A DNA stretch of 64,000 bases from Mariannaea sp. PMI_226 (lineage: Eukaryota; Ascomycota; Sordariomycetes; Hypocreales; Nectriaceae). Both the position numbers and the translations under genes were made by a program. Location of the stretch: NCBI GenBank assembly GCA_024336345.1, contig JANFOG010000003.1:1556501-1620500 (forward strand). The letters are read 5' to 3'. Within the stretch, counting starts at the first letter, position 1; each line of letters begins with the position of its first letter. The notes beneath the pieces are model-generated. The model saw nothing but the letters and a program-made list of their open reading frames with translations. It was not told where the DNA came from and made no database searches. Positions 54,976 to 64,000 of the stretch are shown here, piece after piece.

Positions 54976-56485
54976 TTAAATCGAGCCGTTAAGCTTGATT
55001 TCGATCACGCTTTGGAAAGCTCCGGGTAGTTGGGAGACACTCGTAATCTCCAACCTCTCATCAACGCCCTTCACTAGATCCCTCCAATTCTGCTCTGTAC
55101 GTTCCAAAGAGTTGCAAGAGCCTAGCATCTGGAGATCCGACGAAGCACCCAAGCGGTTGAGGGTCTGGAAAGGCAGCTGAGCACCCTGTGGCGGCGCCAC
55201 GACCTCGAAGAGCAAGACGCGTGACTTCTCAGGTGTAAGCTGAGGCAGGAGACCCTTTAGAATCTTGGCAGCATCCTTGTCGGGCCAGTCGTGCAGAATC
55301 ATCTTCAGCATGTATACGTCTCCCTTGGTTTCCTGAGGCTGGAAGAAGTCATGCGGCTTGAAGCTGATGCGTGACTTGAGCTCGTCGGGGACCTTTGTGT
55401 TGAAGGACTCTTCCACCTTTGGAAGATCTTGCACGACGATTTTGACATTGGGGAAATTATTGGCAAGGTGAACGGCATCATGACCGCTGGAGCCTCCAAC
55501 CTAGGAAAATAACAAAATAGGAAATTAGCGATATGTTCTGGGCCCGTGATGTGAGATGTGTGAGAGGGGAGGGAAAGAAAACTTACATCAACAACCGTCG
55601 CGCCCCCAAGCTTCGACCAGTCATAACCTGATTTGAGAACTTCTTCAGATTTGACAGCAGAGGCAGAAGCAGCAGCTTGCATGCTCTCAGCAAATTTCGT
55701 TGCGCGATAGCCTTTCGGCTTTCCCTCGACTTCGCGGACCATGTAATCCCAGAATGATTCGAGCTGGTCCAGCTTGTCCACATTGGCCAGGGAAAATGCG
55801 GACTCGAGAACCTCGTCGCTCGGCTTGTCCTTGCCAGCGCTGAACTTGGAGAAGGCCTCAGGAAAATGGAGGGTGGCTGGTCGCATCTCCTCAAAATTGT
55901 GTCGGATCCAGGAGCTCAGAAGCTGGTTCTTGGCCGGGGCGGCTGACAAGGACGTGTGCACAATGCTGTCTGGAGCGTCGGGGGCCGGGGCGAAGACTCG
56001 GATCGCGAGGCCGTACTTGAGAAGTCGCCGGACGAGACTCTCTGGCAGGTTTACCTTTTTGGCGATCTCACTATACGTAGCCGATCCTCCCAGAGGGACG
56101 GCAGTCCAGAAACCGAACTGGTTGAAGATGTCCATTATGGAGGCATCGAAGTTGAGCTATGCGAGAAAGTTTTTCTCGAATGTTAGCTGAAAACCTCTCA
56201 CTATAGGTAATGGCTTGAAGGATCTAAGAGTGGCAAACTTACAAAGAGGGGGTTCATAAAGGAGAAATCATTTGGCCCAAGGGCAAGTCGAAACATGTCC
56301 GCAGCGGCATCCAAGAGTTGCAAGCGCGGTCCCATGAGCTCTGGAAGTTTGGGGTAATCCTCGAGGCCATCTTCCGCGAAGGAGGGTGCGGGCAGACCAT
56401 TCTTGTCAAGCAAAGCAGTTAAAGCAGTCGCCGCCTCCGATATAGTTGCGGCCAGGCTGGCCAAGGATGGATTATTGGAAGTCAT
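54976..56485 (-). CDS. SAM-dependent O-methyltransferase (COMT-like)
   Basis: Three exons (56243-56485, 55587-56156, 54976-55500) give 445 residues, with 86-bp introns. The N-terminal half is a winged-helix dimerisation domain (IMDIFNQFGFWTAVP, YSEIAKKVNLPESLVRRLL). The SAM-binding motif VVDVGGSSGHDAVHLA spans the second splice junction. LKMILHDWPDKDAAKIL carries the catalytic His of this family. The C-terminus ends SVIEIKLNGSI. Such enzymes methylate phenolic or polyketide hydroxyls in secondary metabolism. No polyketide synthase or NRPS gene lies in the window, so it is either a lone tailoring gene or at some distance from a cluster. The start at 56485 is the first Met before conserved sequence. 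Confidence 0.9.
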
Positions 56486-57742
56486 TGTTTGTTTACTGAT
56501 TGTTGAGGTTGAGATTGGGGGAGATTTTTGTTGGAGATGGCTGAGGGGATGGGGAAGTCTTTTAAGCTCAGTTAGTGAAGCCTGCAGGATACTTTGGCAA
56601 ATAAAGAGGGATGAATTATAACTATGCGAAAACGTGCTTCATACACGAAAAATGTGCTTCCAGGTTTCATTCAGGTTCCTTCGATTGCCCGCTTCGTCAG
56701 GATTGTATAAGCATACGAATTTACATTACCTATCTCAAGTATAAGCGCTAGGCGTAGCTGGGCAGGCAGTCGGCACCAGCTGAACCGGATTCCTGCATCG
56801 GGCCTGTGGCGTGCAAAGCAGATGAGAGGTGCACGCAGTCAGCTTTCCCAGCCGAGAGCCGAGTGGCTGAGAGGATTCGTTTTCCCCGCCTTTGGAGCGC
56901 CAACGTGATGCAGTCAGCACAGCATCGGCCGCCCCTACAGTACAGCTTCTTTACTCTCCAACGTAAAGTGACGAATTGGGTGTTGGGGGCTGGAGGAGCG
57001 GGGGGAGGGAAAGGGGATTAGCTTGCTTCGCCTCAAGAGACAGAGAGGGCAGACAAGGGCAGACAAGGGCAGACCTCCATGACCCTTTGATCTTTGCTTA
57101 CTTCTCCCAAAGTGTGGCGTTTGCATACTCCAATTGGTGAGAACATACTACGTAATCACATCAAATCAGGGCACCCGAACGAGTACTATCTACTATGTAC
57201 CAGTTAGTCGTGCTTTCGTAGATTCTTCGTAATTCAGTTCACATTCTGCCCCAGTAAATAAAGTTGGCCCTTAATTATTAAACGGTCATCGGGGTCCTCA
57301 AATAGTAACGCGCGCGCTACAAAGTAATAAGCTCATTATTAACATTAGGTTGCCACATGAATTACATAGTATACAACATCCTGCTAGATAATCTTGCAAC
57401 CTGAATGAATTCCATTTGATGGTTTTCTTCGCCGCGTCTACAAGCGGGAATTACTAAAATCTCACCTCATCACCCACTCTTCCAAAGCAATTTTCTTTTC
57501 CTTCTACTTACTTCTCTTTGTCATTATTGCTTTAGCGCCCACGCACATAGCACATAGTATTTGCATTACCATCCCTCAGCTAAAACAGCAGTAACCCCCA
57601 CCACAACAAGTTGGGGGTCACGACACTATACATACATACGCTGCGCCCGCCATAACTAACAATCACCGTGGTACCACGACACGATGCTCTGTTGAGCCCC
57701 GTTGACACCCATGATATTTTAACGCTCAAACAGGACCGCCTG

Positions 57743-57776
57743 CCCCCCCCCCCCCCCCCCCCCTTTTTTTTTTTTT
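57743..57776. repeat. C21-T13 homopolymer junction
   Basis: Twenty-one consecutive C followed directly by thirteen T. The exact lengths are likely to be uncertain in any assembly. Confidence 0.8.
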
Positions 57777-58590
57777 ATCACTATTTCAATTAAATCTCTC
57801 CTTAATTATAGCTTGAGCCAACTTACGCTAGCTTGCGCAAGAGAGGGAAAAAAACTCCAGTAGAATTGAGACTGGCATGATTCACAGGGACAAGAAACCA
57901 CAGGAGCCCTAATACACCCTACAGATTCTCGATTTCAGACCCAACTGGCTTTTCTCAACGATTTCTTTCTTGCTGGCTAGGTATTTTGAGATGCATAGTA
58001 CCAAATTGCAATTGATACGGCGGCACATCCACGTCCCGGCTCAATGCAGTTTCCTCCAGCCGTACCCTCCCTGTTGCCTGCTATCTTATTGCACGGCCGT
58101 GTGTTCCTCACGCACTCAGATCCAGCATGTTTTGCTGAATGATACGAAAAATCGCCAGTACGAAAAGGACAAAAGAAATTCTTTGCCCTTACAGATTATA
58201 CCCATATAGATTCTCTTGCTGTTTCGTTAATCTCTAGAGGCCCAGAAACCCTATGGCAAGCGGGTTGAATTGCTGGTAGACTCTAATAAAGACCTGCTCT
58301 TTTATGCCTTTATACCTGATGAGGTACTTGAAGCGATATGTAACTCTAGCATGCGCTCAACAATCTTCCTTCTAGAATACCACGACTGCCAAGGATCTGA
58401 CCGCTGGTCAGCCACCAATCGGGACTTGGACGACAGTATCCGGAGCGTCTGCGGGGACAATGCGGATAAACTCTCCGATGTGCGTCGCCCAAGCTCCTCC
58501 CAATCAAAGTCCACTGTCACCACCCGGTGTGCAGAATACTGCAGGATGTCATGCATGTCTCAAATTCTTCTTTTTTTTTTTTTTTTTTCA

Positions 58591-58669
58591 ACGGAACATG
58601 CCGTGAGTAAACACGGAATTTGCCGTCTGAAAAAAAACGGAATTTGCCGTGTTCAACGGAATTTGCCGT
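58591..58669. repeat. Four copies of a 14-bp palindromic motif
   Basis: ACGGAATTTGCCGT occurs at 58613-58626, 58637-58650 and 58656-58669, with a variant (ACGGAACATGCCGT) at 58591-58604. Each copy is an imperfect inverted repeat (ACGGmA...TkCCGT). Start-to-start spacing is 22, 24 and 19 bp. A T18 run lies just upstream. Confidence 0.85.
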
Positions 58670-59035
58670 GATATAACAGGGATTTTGATGTTTGTTCAGT
58701 TGCACGTGCCTTCCATGGGTGATGGTTGATGAGTGAAGAGGAGGGAGACGACATGTATGCGTCGTTGTCGGACAAGAAAATAGTGGCTCGGTGATAGCGC
58801 ACATAACGTGAGGATGATGTCCTTCAGATGGATTAAAGAGACTTTGGCCTAACAAATGAGCATTGGAAAAATAAAGATAGAGGATGGGGAGGTGCGGCGA
58901 AGGCTTGTGCCTACACTACCTAACAACTTTATTTCTCCGCGAGGTACCTAAATGATGCATGTTCAATGTATCTGTGGGCCCCACCCAGACGCTGGACCTT
59001 CCGCCTGCCGATCAGGGCCCGAGATTTACGCGTAT

Positions 59036-59075
59036 GAGGGAGGGAAGGAGGGAGGGAAGGAGGGAAGGAAGGGGG
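59036..59075 (+). repeat. GGGA/GGAA purine tract
   Basis: Forty consecutive purines built from GAGGG, AGGG and AAGG units. Several GGG runs could form a G-quadruplex or triplex. Confidence 0.75.
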
Positions 59076-61355
59076 TGCTGCTAACGAAATAAAGCACCGA
59101 CTCATCGGCGTCCCCCTAGCAATACGTCTTCAATTAATATGCTCAGAGGAGGATGGATACGTATGCATAATTTCCAAGTTCTGTGGCGTGTGTCATGCGA
59201 CTTCCAATGGCCAGCTGAGTTCCGTCTATGTTTTCATTTGTCGTCTTCCATTATCTTGCCCGAGGTCGGTCTGATGCCGCGATTGAAAGCGGCGCCTAGA
59301 GATTGATCAGTCGAGGTCTGGGACCTGAGAGAGCACCAGCACTTGTGAAGCACTCTCTGTGCAGCGCGTTGATCTATTCAGGACGAGTACGTACAAATTT
59401 TACTTGTCGTGCAATAGCGATTTGGACTGGTCATATAGAAAGATCGGAGTCAAACCGGATTTAGATTCACGCCTTCTATTAGCTCTGTCACGCGGACAGA
59501 TTTTTGATTAAAAGGAGCAGCGGTGGCTTTGTATACTGGTGCGATAGTGCAGTATCAGCAGCTGTAAACGAAGAAATCGAGATGTGAACGAGATGGGTCA
59601 ACACGCGAAGTACGGTCACAAGAGGGATGGCGAAGAGTCTGCCTTGTTCATGGCCCACATGTTGGGCTGGCCCGAGCCAGAGATCTTAGACTATTTTGCA
59701 CAGCTTTGACACGAGTTGCGTTCAGCAAAGCATCACGGCCATTTCGCGCAGAAGGCTGTGAGGCCAGCAACATGGTGCGGGTTGCGAATAGTTGTTCTAG
59801 ATGGCCAGTCATGGCGAAAGAATAGGAAGAATGAAGGTTGACTGGGTGCAAGTAGCCAAGTTGATGTTGATTTTTCAAAAGGATCGTGACAAATGGTTGG
59901 ATGTTTTGTTTGGAACGGCAAGGTGAAATTGGGCGGTTGGCGGAAGAATTTAGAGTGCAAAAAGGCGAGCTTCCTGTATTAAGAACAAGCATACAATATG
60001 GTACATTTACTTCCCCAATCATGTTTGTATTTTTTCCCTGTTAGCTTTTGTATATAGAACAGGGCTCTTTCCAGTCTCTATTTGTACAGCTCGATTGATC
60101 AATCAGCGATGTGCTGCCTTGTTGCGACTCGCATCTGTTACTACCATTCGGAACCGTGCTTGATGTTTGTCAATCTCCACGCGTTTAATCCTGGCCGGCC
60201 CAGGCCGACCATCAGGCAACTGCGCAGTGGAGAGTTAGTGGAACTACAGAGATGGCAGATGGGGATGAAGAGAATAGATCATGGAAATCTACAGCGAAGT
60301 GCATTTAGTTTTGAGGCCTTGCCCAGGTAGGAGGGTAAGATGAATTACTGTGTCCTTTGATATACGTTCAAAGATAAGCAAAGAGAATTAACTCATATCT
60401 AAAGACCATGGCTATCAACCACGTTCGAAATGAGTAGATGGGACCACTTTTTAGCAAAACTCTGGATCAGAGAAGGAGATGGATGCTTGGGATCTGAACA
60501 GAACGCGGACTGATTGACTAGAACACTTACTAGAACAAATCACTGTGGGTTCCCTAGGAACGGTCCGCTGGAGTGGCTTGAGTGGTGGGGAAGAAGAACG
60601 GAGCGGCGGGTGATGAGGGGCCCTCGCTTCCATTATGTGCAATCGGCGGTAGTAACCTTGTCAACTAGAACCGCACTGGCCTGATCTTGTCATCGAGTAG
60701 CATTCATCACTCAACCTGAAATTAAAGACAGCAAAGCTCAAACACTACTTCGAGATTCAATGTTTCGATCCAGTAGCAGACCGGGTTGAACATGATTGGT
60801 GCTGGATCATCACACACGAGTGTATGAGCTCGACGAACACATCTTTGCTCCCTTTTCGCTTCACAGTCTTGGAACCGTTCTCTTTAACCGTGCAACAGAT
60901 CCAACACCAAAATTGGCCGCAACTGCGACCTGCAGCTCCGTGTGCCTGGCATAAACCAACCGATCCCCAACGAACCAGACTCGAACGAGCCTGCTGCAAG
61001 CAACGCTTGTCTAAGCGAGGGGATGGCAAGAAAGACGGTACATACAAGGTCTCGCGAAGCTTACAAGCTGACATTTAGCCCTAGTGCCAAGGCCACACAG
61101 CTGCGCGAATATTTAGCCATCGCGGACTTATACAGCTAAGATGATTTTGGTCTGTGATTCTAAATGTTTTTTTTAATTATGTGTTATTGTGACTGTCCAA
61201 TTTCTTATGTGTCATGTAAATTAGTCTGATATCAAGGAGTATTTGACTTCGTGTATTTGAATCCGATGTGATCCTATTGCTGTTGACTGGAGTGCTATTC
61301 GGGATCCATTTCCCTTCTACCAATGAAATAACGTAAACTCATTAAACAATATTCT

Positions 61356-63463
61356 TCATGCCTCTGCCTTCTCGTAGTGAGCTGCTTCAGCCTTCAGAAC
61401 TTCCTCTCCAGTGATCGAGCCGAATCGTCTAGGAGTCCTGAGGGCGCTTGCGATGTTTTCATACAACACCGTGGCGTCTTCATTCTCATCACCGTTACCA
61501 GATTCATCCCCGGCTTCAACGATGTGCCACTTCGCCCTTTCGAACCGCTGTCGAACATAAGGAGACATTCCGACGAAACGGATATCTACATGTTTCCCCC
61601 CATATCTTTTGACGGCAGCTACCATATTTTTCAAGTGGGTCACTGCTGTGCTATCAATATGGTTTACTCGTCCAAAATCCATGATGACCACGTTTATTAC
61701 CGGCAGCGCTGAAGGATCCGTGACATTGGCTTGCTTGCGCAACCGAGCCACTCGCTTCTCCCCTACGACAGACCAGTTCCTCTCTATTTCCGGCCCGTGG
61801 CTTCCATTGTACACAGGTGCATGGAAAGTTTGGATATCATCGAGAGCCTTGGTCGTGTTGTGGAAGGCATTGGGGAAGAATAGAGACTCGTTGAAGCGGA
61901 AAATCTGGGTATCTGCCGGAATGTTTCGGGGCAAAGATCTCGACTCATCCAGAGCAAGTGCAAGTTCTGATGCGGACGCAACGCCGCCCCCCGTGGAAGT
62001 GAGTCGGGTGAATGTTTGGCGAAGCAACACGTAAACAATGTTGAAGCCTACGGCGCAGCCGATACCAACTTCAGATGAGACGAACAGCGTGACCCAAAAA
62101 GCGACCATGGAAGAAACAAAATCGCCGAAAGAGGTCTTCCAATATTTGTAAAATGTTGATGGTGGTGAAATGAGACCCCAAACGGCCGTAATGATGATTG
62201 CAGCGAGAGTTGCTTTTGGGATCCAGAAAAGTGCTCCTGTTAGCTCGTAGATGCACACGAGGACGACGGCCATGGTGACAAGTCCCGACAATGGAGACTT
62301 GACGTTGCACGCGGAGTTGACAGCCGTTCGAGACATGGCACCACCAACACCCATGGCATGGAAGAAGCTATTAAAGAAATTTGTAATTCCATAGTAGACA
62401 AGCTCTTGGCTCTGGTCTGTAGTGTAGTCGTTCTTGACAGAGAAAGCACGGCAGATGGCCGTGTGTTCGACAGCCGCTCCAATGAAGACGGCTATGCTGC
62501 GCCCTGCCACTTTCGGGATGAGATCAGGGTTTGGGAATTTTGGGGCCTGTTGGCCGCTGGACTTGACTTTGACGACGTCAAACAGGTATTCTTCTCGGTT
62601 CTTGTTGACAGCGTAGCTGACTCCAGTGAAGAGAACAAGGGTCAAGAATGCTCTGGTGATGGAGAGGAGCCACACAACTTTGTACTTGCTGCCCCATCGT
62701 TTTCCAGACTTGTCCAAAATGGTCAGAAACAAAATTCCTGTGAAGCCAATAAGGCAAGCCCAACCGTTTGCGTTGGGGAGCTCGTGAAAGATATCATGGA
62801 TCTGGGTGGCAGCGCCATCGCCGACGTTGTCCTCACCGAGGAGGCTATCCATCTGGTTGAGGATGATGGTAATAGCAATGGCGGAAATGAACCCGCTCAG
62901 AACCGGAAGGGAGATGAACTCCAGCAAAAAGCCAAGTTTGAGGAATCCAAGTGCCATGCCATACACGCCCATCATGAAGGCGGTGGCGGAAGCAATCTCA
63001 GAAGGAGTAAATTGATCCTGGAGCGCATGTACGTTTTCGGACGTGAGGAGTCCGATCAACGACGTCGGTCCGGTCGATACATCTGGTTTGGTTGCTTAAG
63101 CATATGCCGCAAGCAAGGTCATATCAATATTTGACTGTTACCTTTTGTTGTCCCCATGAAGGCATAGATTGCCGCAGGCAACCAGCTCGACATGAGGCCA
63201 TACTCAACAGGGATCTCCGCAATCTTTGCATAGGAGAGGCCCTGGGGGATCAGCATGAGGCCTATAGTCAAGCCAGCGATGAGGTCGCTGAGGATCCATC
63301 TTGGATTGTACTTGGGTAGCCAACCAATAATGGGGAACTTTTCAAGGACATATCTGCCTGATGCAGAGGGTAATGCCCTGGCACCTTCTGCTGTGAGCCG
63401 GGCAACCCGGTTCCAGGTCACGTCGGTTTTCAAGTCTGTCTTGATGTTTTCAACGAGCTTCAT
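61356..63463 (-). CDS. SulP/SLC26 family sulfate transporter
   Basis: Two exons (63142-63463, 61356-63082) with a 59-bp intron give 682 residues. The sulfate-transporter signature is split by the intron: GLSYAKIAEIPVEYGLMSSW and then VSTGPTSL after the junction. About ten to twelve membrane helices span residues 55-490. A C-terminal STAS domain follows (VVIMDFGRVNHIDSTAVTHL, then HVDIRFVGM). The protein should bring sulfate across the plasma membrane by proton symport, as in fungal cys-14/sul1 types. The length is on the short side for that clade (about 800), mainly from a compact C-terminus. Other anions are possible substrates in this family. Confidence 0.92.
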
Positions 63464-64000
63464 AATGACGATGTGTCATTGAAGGATGTGAGATTGATTG
63501 ATTGGGAGAGAAGTGGGAGTGTGGATTATAATGAAAGATCGCACGTCGGGCACGTAGTGGGACAGTTTATATCAATAAATTCAGATAAGTCAGGAGCTTG
63601 ACTAGCTACCACCCCCGGATGCATTCTTCCCGCCTGGCCACCTATTGGCATAGTGACAGGCTGCATCAACCACACCATCCTGAACATCTTTGGGGAATGT
63701 GACAGCGCCGCACTCCTGGATTCTCGAATAAATCTCGGTCTTCGGGATCGCTTACCCCTCATGAAGAGGAGGTAATCATCATCGTCGTGCTGTACGGGTT
63801 GCTCAAACGAGTATGACTTGGACTGCTTCTTGTCGTCCATAACCAATGGTACATGAAAAGGAGAAGATGGTGTAAGGTGAGATGGTGTAGGACGACTGGC
63901 GAGCGTCAGACCCTAAGCCAACTTGGCTGACCATGCCCCTGTGGAAGGTGCCTAGGCGTCTGCGAAAAGATTGGGGAATTAACTCTGGACGTATCGTACA
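63464..64000. other. Upstream region of the sulfate transporter, window edge
   Basis: It should hold the transporter promoter. A 106-codon minus-strand frame (63526-63846) lacks recognisable similarity and is not called. The sequence ends before any further gene. Confidence 0.45.

Larger units (their letters stand above)
56486..61355. other. Gene-free 4.9-kb region with simple repeats
   Basis: The longest gene desert apart from the MAT gap. It carries a C21-T13 tract (57743-57776), a T18 tract (58571-58588), the ACGGAATTTGCCGT repeat (58591-58669) and a purine tract (59036-59075). Short open frames show no recognisable similarity on either strand. Confidence 0.6.

Noticed and set aside
63526..63846. 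106-codon minus-strand frame upstream of the sulfate transporter
   Set aside because: No recognisable domain; it overlaps the likely promoter of the transporter.
1..64000. CRISPR arrays, prophage or insertion sequences
   Set aside because: The DNA is eukaryotic with spliceosomal introns. No regularly spaced identical repeats and no transposase or integrase frames were seen.

Overview
The window is nuclear DNA of a filamentous ascomycete. Genes carry short 50-110 bp GT-AG introns with CTAAC/CTGAC-like branch points. The gene content is that of a Pezizomycotina mating-type (MAT) locus with its usual flanks. A MAT1-1-2-type gene points to Sordariomycetes, most likely Hypocreales; the species cannot be named from the sequence alone.

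Layout. 0-5.3 kb: a secreted GH27 alpha-galactosidase, an Mba1/MRPL45-like mitochondrial protein and a CIA30 complex I assembly factor. 5.5-12.2 kb: left MAT flank in the familiar order apc5, cox13, apn2. 12.9-18.8 kb: MAT core with MAT1-1-3 (HMG box), MAT1-2-1 (HMG box), an unrecognised two-exon gene with an MBD-like N-terminal segment, and a MAT1-1-2-like gene. No MAT1-1-1 (alpha-box) gene was found. 18.8-24.2 kb: 5.4 kb with no gene I can support. 24.2-38.1 kb: right flank sla2, rpl21, rps9, slu7, rev3, the conserved order. 38.1-64 kb: a gene-poor accessory stretch with degenerate repeats, a frameshifted APH-family gene, a protein with two SUMO-interaction-like motifs, an intron-containing tRNA-Lys, a GRE2-like reductase, an alpha/beta hydrolase, relics of degraded genes, an O-methyltransferase and a SulP sulfate transporter.

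How the genes relate. The flanking genes are housekeeping: cell cycle (apc5), respiration (cox13, CIA30), DNA repair (apn2, rev3), endocytosis (sla2), translation (rpl21, rps9) and splicing (slu7). They are linked to MAT by conserved synteny, not by pathway. The core holds genes of both idiomorphs (MAT1-1-2, MAT1-1-3 and MAT1-2-1) on one chromosome. This is the arrangement expected of a homothallic or ancestrally homothallic fungus, but the canonical alpha-box regulator is missing from the locus.

Gene models were built by hand: exon boundaries come from splice signals, reading phase and family similarity. All spliced models below have lengths divisible by three unless stated.
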